A stretch of DNA of 64,000 bases from JAGNHN01 sp964590645 (GTDB taxonomy: Bacteria > Bacteroidota > Bacteroidia > Bacteroidales > JAGNHN01), in NCBI GenBank assembly GCA_964590645.1, contig CAZPYJ010000012.1, positions 44,539-108,538 of the forward strand, written 5' to 3'. Numbering within the stretch: position 1 is the stretch's first letter; the number at the start of each line of letters is the position of its first letter. Of the stretch, positions 27,255 through 36,988 are shown in pieces. Position numbers and translations under genes: made by a program. The notes below the pieces were generated by a model. That model searched no databases, was not told where the DNA came from, and saw only the letters and a list, made by a program, of their open reading frames with translations.

Positions 27255-28925
27255 ATGCTTAAGTCTCTTTACATAAGGAACTACGCATTGATAGACGAAC
27301 TTGAGCTTGAGTTTGATCGGGGAATGACAGTCATTACCGGGGAAACAGGTGCCGGGAAATCCATCATTCTCGGGGCTTTGGGCCTGATCCTGGGCCAACG
27401 TGCCAATCCTGATCTGCTTGGAAATCCGGAACACAAATGTGTGGTCGAAGGGCGATTTCAAATTCAGCACTACGGATTGGAAGATTTCTTTGAGCGCCAC
27501 GACCTGGATTATGCAGCTGAGTGCATTATACGCCGTGAGATCAGTCCGGGAGGCAAATCCAGAGGCTTTATCAATGATACACCGGCAGGCTTGCCGCTGC
27601 TTAAAGAACTGAGCGAACAATTGGTAGACGTGCATTCACAGCATAAAACCCTGGCCTTGAACGCTGCCAATGTCCAGCTTTCTCTCCTGGATCAATATGC
27701 CGGCAATGAAACCGCCCTGAAAACTTACCGCATCGCTTTTCAAGGCTTGCGCGAAAAACAAGCAAAACTGGCGTTGCTTATGGAAGCTGAACAGGCATTT
27801 GTCCGGGAACGGGATTACCTGCAATTCCAATACGACGAACTGGCTTCAGCCAAACCACTGCAAGGGGAATCAGAAGCCCTGGAAGCAGAACTGAAAAGAA
27901 TACAGTACGCCAGCCAGATCAGGGATGGGCTGTTCATTTCGGCAGAGTTGCTCAGCCAGTCGGAAGAAAGCATTGGCTCAAAAATATTAGAGGCTGAAGA
28001 GCGCCTTTCAGATGTAAGCCGGCATTTACCCGAAGCAAAACCACTTGCAGAGAGGCTCAAAGAAGCCAGAATTGAGGTTAATGATATTGCCGATGAAGTT
28101 CTCCGTTTATCAGGAGATACATACATCGATACCGACCGCCTTGATTTAGTGCAGGATAGACTGGATACCCTCTTTGGCTTGATGAACAAACACAGGCTGA
28201 AAGACGAGCAGGAGCTGTTAAACCTGATGAAATCTCTGGAAACAAGGCTGGAAGAAGGAAGCAGCAGGCAGGATGCAATCAGGGAGCTGGAAGAAGAGGC
28301 GAAGCAAATGGAGGCGGAATTGCACAAGCAGGCCGGCTTATTGCAGAAGAAGAGAAAAGCAGTTTGTGGAGAGCTGGAAGTACAGATACAACACATCCTG
28401 GCCAGGCTTGGGATGAAGGATGCTTCCTTCAGGATAGAACTGGATACCTTGCAAAACCTCAGCCTGAACGGGCTTGACAATGCCCGTTTTATGTTCAGCG
28501 CTAACAAAGGCAGTAAAAGAATGGAGGTAGCCCAGGTGGCTTCGGGCGGAGAACGTTCCCGACTGATGCTGGCTGTCAAGTCCTGCATCAACCGTCAGAA
28601 TATCATTCCCAGCCTGATCTTCGATGAGATAGATACCGGTGTTTCAGGAGAGATCGCCAAAAGGGTAGGGGAGATGCTGGAAGAAATGGCCATTCACATC
28701 CAACTCATCTGCATAACCCATCTCCCGCAAATTGCCGCCAAGGGCAAAAGGCATTACCGGGTGTATAAGGAAGATGGTCCTGAAACCGCCTTTACCCGGG
28801 TGCAATATCTTGATAATCAGGAACGCATTAGAGAAATTGCGGAATTACTCAGTGGAAAGGAGATCACAGATGCTGCTGCCGCGGCAGCCAGAGAGTTGCT
28901 CTTCACTGCTCATCCGCAATCATAA
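27255..28925 (+). CDS. recN: DNA repair protein RecN
   Basis: The 556-residue SMC-like ATPase opens with MLKSLYIRNYALIDELELEF and Walker A GETGAGKSI. A long coiled coil covers about residues 150-390. The ABC signature VASGGERSRLMLAVK and Walker B SLIFDEIDTGVSGEIA lie near 430-470, with the H-loop CITHLPQIAAKG. It acts early in double-strand break repair. Length is normal. It follows porD in the order commonly seen in Bacteroidota. Confidence 0.95.
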   Translation: MLKSLYIRNYALIDELELEFDRGMTVITGETGAGKSIILGALGLILGQRANPDLLGNPEHKCVVEGRFQIQHYGLEDFFERHDLDYAAECIIRREISPGGKSRGFINDTPAGLPLLKELSEQLVDVHSQHKTLALNAANVQLSLLDQYAGNETALKTYRIAFQGLREKQAKLALLMEAEQAFVRERDYLQFQYDELASAKPLQGESEALEAELKRIQYASQIRDGLFISAELLSQSEESIGSKILEAEERLSDVSRHLPEAKPLAERLKEARIEVNDIADEVLRLSGDTYIDTDRLDLVQDRLDTLFGLMNKHRLKDEQELLNLMKSLETRLEEGSSRQDAIRELEEEAKQMEAELHKQAGLLQKKRKAVCGELEVQIQHILARLGMKDASFRIELDTLQNLSLNGLDNARFMFSANKGSKRMEVAQVASGGERSRLMLAVKSCINRQNIIPSLIFDEIDTGVSGEIAKRVGEMLEEMAIHIQLICITHLPQIAAKGKRHYRVYKEDGPETAFTRVQYLDNQERIREIAELLSGKEITDAAAAAARELLFTAHPQS

Positions 28926-28962
28926 GTCAATATTCAATAATCACGTCTCAATACTCAATACG

Positions 28963-29808
28963 ATGGCATACAATTTACTTCAAGGAAAAAAGGGGATCAT
29001 TTTCGGCGCACTGAATGAACAGTCGATTGCCTGGAAGGTAGCTGAAAGGGCTTATGAAGAAGGTGCCCGTTTCACCCTGACCAATACTCCCGTTTCGATG
29101 CGGCTGGGAACTGTCGACAGCCTGGCTGCTGCCACAGAAAGCATTGTGATTCCTGCAGATGCCACCAGTGTGGATGATCTTCAGAACCTGATGGCTAAAT
29201 CGATGGAAGTGCTGGGTGGAAAAGTAGACTTTATCCTGCATTCCATAGGGATGTCGCTGAACGTAAGAAAAGACCGGCCATACGATGACCTGGATTACAA
29301 CTATTATATGAAGACGATGGATATTTCAGCAATGTCCTTCCATAAAGTACTTCAGGTTGCCCGGAAGATGGATTCCATCAACGACTGGGGCTCGGTGGTG
29401 GCGCTCAGTTATATCGCAGCACAGCGTACCCTCTACCGCTATAATGATATGGCTGATGCCAAGGCTGCACTCGAATCGATCGCCAGAAGCTTCGGCTATA
29501 TTTATGGCAGAGATAAAAAGATCAGAATCAATACGGTTTCACAATCGCCTACCCGCACCACAGCAGGAAGCGGGATCAAAGACCTGGAAGGGCTGATTGA
29601 TTTCACCGAACGGATGTCGCCCCTGGGCAATGCCGATGCCCTTGGATGTGCTGACTATATCATCACCCTGTTTTCTGATCTCACCCGAAAAGTCACAATG
29701 CAAAACCTCTTTCACGACGGGGGCTTCTCCAGTATGGGGATGAGTGCACGGGCAATGTACGTGTATAAGCAGAGTCTGGAGGAATGTGAAGACTGCGACG
29801 AAAAATAA
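28963..29808 (+). CDS. fabI: enoyl-[acyl-carrier-protein] reductase (NADH)
   Basis: The 281-residue protein starts at the ATG at 28963 (MAYNLLQGKKGIIFGALNEQ). It has the FabI nucleotide-binding start GALNEQSIAWKVAE and the active site SYIAAQRTLYRYNDMADAKA with Y150, Y160 and K167 in the FabI spacing. It reduces enoyl-ACP in the last step of fatty-acid elongation. It is probably transcribed with recN. Confidence 0.93.
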   Translation: MAYNLLQGKKGIIFGALNEQSIAWKVAERAYEEGARFTLTNTPVSMRLGTVDSLAAATESIVIPADATSVDDLQNLMAKSMEVLGGKVDFILHSIGMSLNVRKDRPYDDLDYNYYMKTMDISAMSFHKVLQVARKMDSINDWGSVVALSYIAAQRTLYRYNDMADAKAALESIARSFGYIYGRDKKIRINTVSQSPTRTTAGSGIKDLEGLIDFTERMSPLGNADALGCADYIITLFSDLTRKVTMQNLFHDGGFSSMGMSARAMYVYKQSLEECEDCDEK

Positions 29809-30261
29809 TCACTTTTTCGCAGGAATTTGGATGGTATAGGTGATGCTCCCTTTAGCGGAAGGGGCTGAAACCTTTTGCTCCTGTTTTTTTTCCGTGCGGC
29901 TGTACTGATATTGGATTTGGGGCTGGGGTGGCAATTTGAAAGAGATGCGGGTTCGCATTGATGATTTTACCCGCATACCCCGGTTTTTGACATTGCCGTA
30001 CTTCAGCATCTTGACCAGTCTGAGCGCTTCTTCATCACAGCCGTAGCCGATACCGTGGGTCACTTCTGCCTCTGAAACCCTTCCATTGCCTTCCACCCAG
30101 TAGCTGATATGCACCTCACCTTCAATCCGCTTCTCCAGGGCTTCCGCCGGATAGCGTAGATTTTCCTTAATGAACTTCCGGAAAGCTTCCTTCCCCCCCG
30201 GATATTCGGGTAGGGTGAGGAACTTCTTTTCTCTGCCCTGTTTGTCGTCCCCTTTTTTCAT
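29809..30261 (-). CDS. soluble TonB C-terminal domain protein
   Basis: The 150-residue protein carries a TonB_C-like domain (about 18-105): PEYPGGKEAFRKFIKENLRY, GEVHISYWVEGNGRVSEAEV and EEALRLVKMLKYG. No signal peptide or membrane segment precedes it, unlike true energy transducers, and a charged tail follows. It may be cytoplasmic or a fragment of a longer ancestral protein. It converges on fabI with no gap. Confidence 0.7.
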   Translation of the reverse strand: MKKGDDKQGREKKFLTLPEYPGGKEAFRKFIKENLRYPAEALEKRIEGEVHISYWVEGNGRVSEAEVTHGIGYGCDEEALRLVKMLKYGNVKNRGMRVKSSMRTRISFKLPPQPQIQYQYSRTEKKQEQKVSAPSAKGSITYTIQIPAKK

Positions 30262-30317
30262 ATTACTTCATCCTTATATTGCAAAACTAAGCTTTATGCA
30301 GGAATGCCTGAAAACCG

Positions 30318-30325
30318 TATTTTTG
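30318..30325 (+). promoter_or_regulatory. -7 element of the etf operon
   Basis: TATTTTTG matches TAnnTTTG, 23 bp ahead of the chosen etfB start at 30349. It argues against the upstream in-frame ATG at 30304. Confidence 0.5.
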
Positions 30326-30348
30326 CCTTTTCTCTTAAACAAGCGAGT

Positions 30349-31221
30349 ATGCGATGTAGAATTATCCTTCTGGCCAAACAGGTTCCCGATACCCGGAATG
30401 TTGGCAAGGATGCGATGAAGGCAGATGGAACCGTCAACCGGGCCGCCTTGCCAGCGGTATTTAACCCTGAAGACCTCAATGCCCTTGAACTGGCGCTGCG
30501 CATCAAGGATCAGATGGAGGAATGTGAGATCATCGTTTTGACGATGGGCCCGATGCGGGCTGCTGAAGTAATACGAGAGGCCGTATATCGTGGGGCCGAC
30601 AAGGGTTTTCTGATCACCGACCGTCGTTTTGCCGGTTCTGATACCCTGGCTACTTCCTATGCCCTGTCTCAGGCCATCCGGAGACTGGAACCCTATCATC
30701 TGGTGATCGCCGGCCGACAAGCCATTGATGGAGATACGGCACAGGTAGGGCCTCAGACCGCTGAGAAACTGAATATCCCGCAAATTACCTATGCGGAGGA
30801 GATTCTCCAGATTACCGATTCGGAAATCACTGTAAAACGCCGACTGGAGAATGGGGTGGAGACCGTAAAGGGAAGCCTACCCCTGGCCATTACAGTCCAC
30901 AGCTCTGCCCCGGCTTGCCGGCCGCGCATTGCCAAGCGATTGATGACGTATAAGCACGCCCGCACACTCAGCGAGCTGCAGGAAGAATCCAGGGACTATA
31001 CAGAACTATACAGCCGTCGCCCTTACCTGCTCATTGAAGAGTGGAATGTGGAAGACATTGATGCGGACGTAACCCTGCTGGGGCTCTCCGGTTCACCCAC
31101 CAAAGTGAAGAAAATAGAAAACGTCGTATTCCAGCAGAAAGAATCCAATGTGATTACCGACAGTGACGAAGACATTGGAAATATGATGAAGCAGTTGATC
31201 GACAGTCACGTAATTGGTTAA
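30349..31221 (+). CDS. etfB: electron transfer flavoprotein beta subunit
   Basis: The 290-residue protein starts at the ATG at 30349 (MRCRIILLAKQVPDTRNVG). It shows EtfB motifs: VNRAALPAVFNPEDLNALE, IVLTMGPMRAAEVIREAVYRG and the adenine-binding VIAGRQAIDGDTAQVGPQTAE. It forms a heterodimer with EtfA and carries electrons from acyl-CoA dehydrogenases to the quinone pool. It is the first gene of etfB-etfA-acyl-CoA dehydrogenase. Confidence 0.94.
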   Translation: MRCRIILLAKQVPDTRNVGKDAMKADGTVNRAALPAVFNPEDLNALELALRIKDQMEECEIIVLTMGPMRAAEVIREAVYRGADKGFLITDRRFAGSDTLATSYALSQAIRRLEPYHLVIAGRQAIDGDTAQVGPQTAEKLNIPQITYAEEILQITDSEITVKRRLENGVETVKGSLPLAITVHSSAPACRPRIAKRLMTYKHARTLSELQEESRDYTELYSRRPYLLIEEWNVEDIDADVTLLGLSGSPTKVKKIENVVFQQKESNVITDSDEDIGNMMKQLIDSHVIG

Positions 31222-31238
31222 TACAAAAGCGAAATAAG

Positions 31239-32261
31239 GTGAAGAACGTATTTATATATTGTGAAGTAACCGACGACGGCCAGATCGCAGACGTAAGCCT
31301 GGAACTGCTGTCCAAAGGAAAAAAACTGGCCCAGGAGCTCGGGGTAAAGCTGGAAGCACTGATTATTGGGAATGAGGTGGAAGCACTCGCCGAAACCGTT
31401 TTTCCTTACGGGGTTGATGTGGTGCACATTGCCAGTCATCCCTCCCTTTCTCCCTATCGTACCCTCTTCCATACAAAAGTGACCGAGAAGGTGTTCAGGT
31501 CTGAAGAACCGGAAATTGTACTCTTCGGCGCTTCCTCTATCGGACGGGATCTTGCACCCCGCATTGCTTCTTCACTGCGGTGCGGACTCACTGCTGACTG
31601 TACCTCCCTGGAAATCGGAGATCATTATGACAAGAAATCGGATACACATTATCCGAACCTGCTCTATCAGATCCGGCCCGCATTTGGGGGGAATATTATT
31701 GCCACCATCATCAATCCGGACACGCGCCCGCAAATGGCCACCGTCAGAGAGGGGGTGATGAAAATGGAAGTATTTGATGCGGAATACAAGGGGATCATAA
31801 AAAGGATAGATGCTGAACCGCTTTTCGGACCTGAAGATGAGGCGGTGAGCATCATAGAACGGCACGTCGAAAAGAGCAAAGTGAATATCAAAAATGCATC
31901 CATTATCATTGCCGGTGGCTATGGCGTGGGCTCCAGTGAGAACTTCAAGCTGTTATATCAACTCGCCGAGTTGATCGGAGGAGAAGTAGGCGCTTCCCGT
32001 GCGGCCGTGGATGCCGGATTTGCCGGACACGAAAGGCAAATCGGTCAAACCGGAATTACCGTCCGACCTAAACTGTATATCGCCTGCGGAATATCCGGAG
32101 CAGTGCAGCACCGGGCCGGGATGGACCAGTCTGCACAGATCATTTCCATCAATACGGATCCCCACGCACCCATTAACCATATTGCCGACTATGTCATCAA
32201 TGGAAAAGTGGAAGACGTGATCCCGAAAATGATGCAGCATTACAAGAAAAACATCCGCTAA
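31239..32261 (+). CDS. etfA: electron transfer flavoprotein alpha subunit
   Basis: The 340-residue protein has a GTG start at 31239. The N-terminal domain (VFIYCEVTDDGQIADVSLEL) and C-terminal FAD domain (GGYGVGSSENFKLLYQLAEL, GASRAAVDAGF, RQIGQTGITVRPKLYIACG, ISGAVQHRAGM) are complete. It pairs with EtfB, 17 bp upstream. Confidence 0.95.
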   Translation: MKNVFIYCEVTDDGQIADVSLELLSKGKKLAQELGVKLEALIIGNEVEALAETVFPYGVDVVHIASHPSLSPYRTLFHTKVTEKVFRSEEPEIVLFGASSIGRDLAPRIASSLRCGLTADCTSLEIGDHYDKKSDTHYPNLLYQIRPAFGGNIIATIINPDTRPQMATVREGVMKMEVFDAEYKGIIKRIDAEPLFGPEDEAVSIIERHVEKSKVNIKNASIIIAGGYGVGSSENFKLLYQLAELIGGEVGASRAAVDAGFAGHERQIGQTGITVRPKLYIACGISGAVQHRAGMDQSAQIISINTDPHAPINHIADYVINGKVEDVIPKMMQHYKKNIR

Positions 32262-32281
32262 TTCAAGTTATAACCAAGGAT

Positions 32282-33985
32282 ATGGATAATTTTTATCGCG
32301 ATAACCCCACACTGGCCTTCCATCTTGCACATCCTTTGATGGAAAAGATCACCCGACTGAAGGAACAGGGTTTTATAGAGCATAATGAATTTGAAGATGC
32401 TCCAATGGATCACGAGGATGCCCTTGATTCTTACGATAAAGTTTTGGACGTGATCGGTGAAATATGCGGTGAGATCATTGCACCCAATGCTGAATCGGTG
32501 GACCACGAAGGGCCCCGACTGGAGAATAATGAGGTGATTTATGCCAGGGGCACCCAGGAGAACTATGATGCGCTGGTTAAAGCCGGTATGATCGGGATGT
32601 CTCTTCCGCGTAAATATGGCGGTTTGAACTTTTCGCTGGTTCCTTATGTGATGTCGGCCGAATTGGTCTCCCGAGCTGATGCAGGCTTTGCCAATATCTG
32701 GGGGCTTCAGGACTGCGCCGAAACCATCCACGAATTTGCTTCGGAGGAGATTAAGGATGAGTTTCTGCCCCGTTTTCCGAAGGGCGCCACAGCAGCAATG
32801 GACCTGACCGAACCAGATGCGGGCAGTGACCTGCAGGCCGTACAGCTGAAAGCAAGCTACGACAGCCAGAATGATACCTGGTACCTGAATGGAGTTAAAA
32901 GGTTTATTACCAATGGCGATGCCGACATTTCCCTGGTATTGGCACGCTCTGAAGAGGGCACCTCAGACGCCCGAGGCCTGTCTCTCTATGTATACGACCG
33001 CAATTCACGGGCGATGAGTATTCGCCGCATTGAGAATAAATTGGGGATCAAGGGTTCCCCCACCTGTGAGTTGGTTTTCAGAAATGCACCGGCCAAACTG
33101 ATCGGCGATCGCAAACTGGGCTTGATCAAATACGTGATGGCACTGATGAACTCTGCACGCCTTGGCGTGGGGGCACAAAGTGTGGGCATCGCCGAGGCTG
33201 CCTTGCGCGAAGCGGAAAAGTATGCCAGGGAAAGAGAGCAGTTCGGGAAAAGCATTATCAAATATCCTGCTGTCTTTGAGATGCTTACCCAGATGAAGGT
33301 GAAAATCAATGCCGTACGCAGCCTGCTCTATGAAACAGCCCGCTATGTTGATATTTACAAATCTTATGGGGTCATCGCTGAGTCACGTAAACTGGAGCCG
33401 GAAGAGCGACAGGAAATGAAGTATTATCAGCGCTATGCCGACTTCCTGACGCCCCTCTTGAAGCTGATCTCCAGTGAATACAGCAACCAGATCGCTTACG
33501 ATGCCCTCCAAATCCACGGTGGGACAGGCTTTATGAAGGATTTCCCCATCGAGCGTATTTACCGCGATGCCAGAATCACCACCATTTATGAGGGAACCTC
33601 GCAGCTGCAGGTTGTAGCAGCCATCCGGGGGATAGGAAACGGAGCTTATCTGAAACTGATGCGTGAGTTTGAGGAAAGGAAGATTAATCCCCAATTGGAA
33701 CACTTGCGTGCTACCCTCATCAGGATGACCGACCAGTTTGAAAAGTCGGTGGAAAAAGTGAATGCAGAAGATGAAGCCCAATTTGTTGATTTCCACGCTC
33801 GCCGCCTGGTTGAGATGGCCGGCAATATCATAATGGGTTACCTGCTTGTTTTTGATGCCCATCGGGATGATACCTATCAGCGATCTGCTGAGGTCTTTAT
33901 CAAAATGGGACGGGCAGAGAACATTGGAAAGGTGAGTTATATCAATAACTTCAGTTTCAGGGATATGTCTGATTTCCGGATTTAG
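32282..33985 (+). CDS. acyl-CoA dehydrogenase family protein
   Basis: The 567-residue protein has the full acyl-CoA dehydrogenase domain plus a C-terminal helical extension. Motifs: MDLTEPDAGSDLQAV (FAD/substrate loop), GLIKYVMALMNSARLGVGAQ, REREQFGKSI, and QIHGGTGFMKDFPIERIYRD followed by TIYEGTSQLQ. The length and the C-terminal portion resemble the larger AcdA/FadE12-like group. It lies 20 bp after etfA, so its electrons are expected to go to this Etf pair. The substrate chain length is not readable. Confidence 0.92.
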   Translation: MDNFYRDNPTLAFHLAHPLMEKITRLKEQGFIEHNEFEDAPMDHEDALDSYDKVLDVIGEICGEIIAPNAESVDHEGPRLENNEVIYARGTQENYDALVKAGMIGMSLPRKYGGLNFSLVPYVMSAELVSRADAGFANIWGLQDCAETIHEFASEEIKDEFLPRFPKGATAAMDLTEPDAGSDLQAVQLKASYDSQNDTWYLNGVKRFITNGDADISLVLARSEEGTSDARGLSLYVYDRNSRAMSIRRIENKLGIKGSPTCELVFRNAPAKLIGDRKLGLIKYVMALMNSARLGVGAQSVGIAEAALREAEKYAREREQFGKSIIKYPAVFEMLTQMKVKINAVRSLLYETARYVDIYKSYGVIAESRKLEPEERQEMKYYQRYADFLTPLLKLISSEYSNQIAYDALQIHGGTGFMKDFPIERIYRDARITTIYEGTSQLQVVAAIRGIGNGAYLKLMREFEERKINPQLEHLRATLIRMTDQFEKSVEKVNAEDEAQFVDFHARRLVEMAGNIIMGYLLVFDAHRDDTYQRSAEVFIKMGRAENIGKVSYINNFSFRDMSDFRI

Positions 33986-34037
33986 TAAGCACTGAATCAT
34001 CCCCCCTTACCCGGGCCGGAAGAGGCTATGGGAGGGC

Positions 34038-34075
34038 AAAAAAAAAGCCCGGTTTTTGGCCGGGCTTTTTCTTTT
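34038..34075. terminator. bidirectional terminator between acyl-CoA dehydrogenase and clpC
   Basis: A stem AAAAGCCCGG / CCGGGCTTTT with a short T/G loop has A-run and T-run tails on both sides, suited to termination from either direction between these convergent genes. Confidence 0.9.
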
Positions 34076-34082
34076 GAAAACA

Positions 34083-36632
34083 TCACTCTGCTTTTGCTTT
34101 GGGTTTCTTGTGTTTGATAAGAATATCAATCTGATCTTTATCCTTGTTGAATTCCACTTTGATCTTATCGCCTTCGTGAACAGAGGATTTGATGATTTCC
34201 TCAGCCAGGCTGTCTTCAATATATTTTTGAATCGCCCTTTTCAAAGGTCTTGCCCCGAACTGAGCATCCCATCCCTTTTCGAGAATAAAGTCTTTGGCCT
34301 CTTCGCTTACTTCAATTTCAAATCCGAGCTTATGTACCCGCTTAAAGAGTTGTCTGAGCTCAATATCAATGATTTTATGGATATGCTCCCTTTGCAGTGA
34401 GTTGAAGATGACAATATCGTCTATCCTGTTCAGGAATTCAGGGGCAAAGGATTTTTTCAGGGCATTTTCGATCACACTGCGCGCGTGATCGCTGCTGGCT
34501 GCGATCTTGGCTGCGGTGGCAAAACCAACGCCTTGTCCGAAATCCTTGAGTTGCCTTGAGCCGATATTGGAGGTCATAATAACAATGGTGTTCTTGAAGT
34601 CCACACGACGGCCAAAACTATCGGTAAGTACGCCGTCGTCCAAGACCTGGAGCAGCAGATGGAAAACATCCGGATGGGCTTTCTCGATCTCGTCGAGCAG
34701 TACGATAGAATAAGGTTTGCGGCGTACCTTTTCGGTTAGCTGCCCCCCTTCTTCATAACCAACATAACCCGGAGGCGCTCCCACGAGTCGGGATACCGCA
34801 AATTTCTCCATATATTCGCTCATATCGATCCTGATCAGGGCATCTTCAGAATCAAAAAGATAGCGTGCCAAAACTTTTGCAAGGTGGGTTTTGCCCACCC
34901 CTGTCGGGCCCAAAAAAATGAAAGTACCAATGGGTTTATTGGGATCTTTCAAGCCGGCGCGGTTCCTTCGGATGGCCCGGGAAACGTTGCGGATGGCATC
35001 GCTTTGTCCGATCACACTGTCTTCGAGCTCGGTTTCCATATTCACCAGGCGTTCCCCTTCATTCTGAGCAATGCGTTGCACGGGGATTCCTGTCATCATT
35101 GCGACTACTTCAGCCACATTTTCATCAGAAACGGTTTCCCGGTTGACTTTCGACTCTTCTTCCCATTTCCGCTTTGCCTTATCCAGTTGTTCCTGCAACT
35201 GCCGCTCGATGTCACGGTACTTGGCTGCTTCTTCAAACTTCTGGCTGTTGATGGCCCGGGTTTTTTGTTCCCGTGTTTGTTCAATTTCTTCTTCAATATC
35301 GATGATCTCCTGAGGCACATTGATATTGGTGATATGGACCCTTGCCCCGGCTTCGTCAAGGGCATCAATGGCTTTATCCGGGAGATATCGATCAGTAACA
35401 TACCGCATCGTCAGGCTCACACAAGCTTCGATGGCTTCCGGTGTATAGGTTACCAGATGGTGGTCTTCGTATTTCTCTTTGATATTATTGAGGATTTCCA
35501 CTGTTTCCTCTTCCGTGGTGGGTTCCACCAGCACTTTCTGGAAGCGGCGCTCCAATGCCCCGTCTTTTTCGATATACTGCCGGTATTCATCCAGGGTAGT
35601 GGCTCCGATGCATTGCAGCTCACCCCGTGCCAGGGCCGGTTTGAACATATTGGAAGCGTCCAGGGATCCGCTGGCATTTCCAGCTCCGACAATGGTGTGG
35701 ATTTCGTCGATAAACAAAATAATATCCGGATTCTTTTCCAGCTCATTCAGCACCGCTTTCATTCTTTCTTCAAATTGTCCGCGATACTTGGTTCCGGCCA
35801 CCAGAGAGGCAAGGTCGAGGGTAAATAGCCGCTTATTGAATAAGGCGCGTGAGACTTTGCGGTTCACAATCCTCAGGGCAAGCCCTTCAGCGATGGCCGA
35901 CTTTCCAACGCCCGGTTCTCCGATCAGGATGGGATTGTTCTTTTTTCGCCGGGAAAGGATTTGAGCAATGCGCTCCAGCTCTTTCTCCCTGCCTACAATG
36001 GGATCTAAACGGCCCAGCTCGGCAGCACGGGTAATGTCGCGCCCGAAATTGTCCAAGACCGGTGTCTTGGATTTGCTTTCTCCGGTCTTGCGAGTACTGC
36101 CATAGTCTTTTGACTCTTCCGGCTCATCGTCGTCCGCAGTTCCACCCGGAAGTTCATTGCTGATGTTTTTGCGGCTACGGGAGTTGCCATCCCAATCTGT
36201 GATCATCGCTTTCAGCTCATCCCTTACCGCATCATAATCTACCCCGAATGACTGCAGGGATCGGCTGACCAGGTTGTCTTCGTCCTTCAGAATGGCGAGC
36301 AACAGATGCTCGGTACCAATCAGTTCGTTGTTAAACAGCTTGGCTTCCAAATAGGTAAGTTTCAGAGCCCTTTCCGCCTGCTTCACCAAAGGAATGTTAT
36401 CCAGTTCTCTGATTCCTGGCTGGTCTTTACGGATGGCTTTCTCCACCTTCAGCCGGAGCTGATCCAGTTCCACTCCGAAAGTCTGCAGGATATGAATGCC
36501 CATTCCTTCTCCTTCCCGTATCATCCCAAGCAACAAATGCTCGACCCCGATATAATCATTACCCAGCCTGAGGGCTTCTTCACGGCTGTATGTTAAAACG
36601 TCTTTAACTCTTTGTGAAAACTTTGCTTCCAT
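34083..36632 (-). CDS. clpC: ATP-dependent Clp protease ATP-binding subunit ClpC
   Basis: The 849-residue protein has the ClpC layout. Two N-terminal Clp repeats (KFSQRVKDVLTYSREEALRL, IGVEHLLLGMIREGEG) are followed by D1 with Walker A GEPGVGKSA and a middle coiled coil with a UVR-like segment (SQKFEEAAKYRDIERQLQEQ). D2 has GPTGVGKTHLAK, and a C-terminal D2-small domain closes the protein. The hexamer unfolds substrates for ClpP. A terminator follows, and the 356-bp upstream gap holds two dyads that may regulate it. Confidence 0.95.
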   Translation of the reverse strand: MEAKFSQRVKDVLTYSREEALRLGNDYIGVEHLLLGMIREGEGMGIHILQTFGVELDQLRLKVEKAIRKDQPGIRELDNIPLVKQAERALKLTYLEAKLFNNELIGTEHLLLAILKDEDNLVSRSLQSFGVDYDAVRDELKAMITDWDGNSRSRKNISNELPGGTADDDEPEESKDYGSTRKTGESKSKTPVLDNFGRDITRAAELGRLDPIVGREKELERIAQILSRRKKNNPILIGEPGVGKSAIAEGLALRIVNRKVSRALFNKRLFTLDLASLVAGTKYRGQFEERMKAVLNELEKNPDIILFIDEIHTIVGAGNASGSLDASNMFKPALARGELQCIGATTLDEYRQYIEKDGALERRFQKVLVEPTTEEETVEILNNIKEKYEDHHLVTYTPEAIEACVSLTMRYVTDRYLPDKAIDALDEAGARVHITNINVPQEIIDIEEEIEQTREQKTRAINSQKFEEAAKYRDIERQLQEQLDKAKRKWEEESKVNRETVSDENVAEVVAMMTGIPVQRIAQNEGERLVNMETELEDSVIGQSDAIRNVSRAIRRNRAGLKDPNKPIGTFIFLGPTGVGKTHLAKVLARYLFDSEDALIRIDMSEYMEKFAVSRLVGAPPGYVGYEEGGQLTEKVRRKPYSIVLLDEIEKAHPDVFHLLLQVLDDGVLTDSFGRRVDFKNTIVIMTSNIGSRQLKDFGQGVGFATAAKIAASSDHARSVIENALKKSFAPEFLNRIDDIVIFNSLQREHIHKIIDIELRQLFKRVHKLGFEIEVSEEAKDFILEKGWDAQFGARPLKRAIQKYIEDSLAEEIIKSSVHEGDKIKVEFNKDKDQIDILIKHKKPKAKAE

Positions 36633-36988
36633 TCTCTTTATCTAAATCAGTCCATTAATCTGAATCAAGCCTGGCAAAAATGCGCAGGATGTATGCCCTT
36701 ATCAAAAATAAGGCCATAGCGCAGACAGGTAAACAATCCATACAGCGCTATGTTTCGGCCCCGATTCAGCTTTATACCAGTGCTCCATCGACAAGTTTCA
36801 AAAATAGGGGACAAAAGGGGCCTTAATTCAGGCGAGAGGGCTAATTTTCAACAGGGCTTTGTTTAAAATAAAAGCCCTGTAGTATCGCACAATAATTCGT
36901 ATCTTCGTGCTTCAATTTGATTGTATATTCAGCATTCAGAATCAATAATTTAGAACACCTTCAAGGGGAAGAGAACAAACACTCAGAG
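36633..36988. other. 356-bp gap between divergent clpC and csaA with two dyads
   Basis: Two inverted repeats are visible. The first is CATAGCGC (36715-36722) with GCGCTATG (36745-36752). The second is a perfect 10-bp arm pair, ACAGGGCTTT (36851-36860) and AAAGCCCTGT (36871-36880), with a 10-bp spacer. A -7-like TATCTTCG sits at 36900-36907 ahead of csaA. They could be operators for clpC or csaA or a small structured RNA; no coding frame was supported. Confidence 0.45.

Noticed and set aside
34884..35828. Long open frame on the plus strand over clpC
   Set aside because: It is antisense to the AAA+ and middle domains of ClpC, which are intact on the minus strand.
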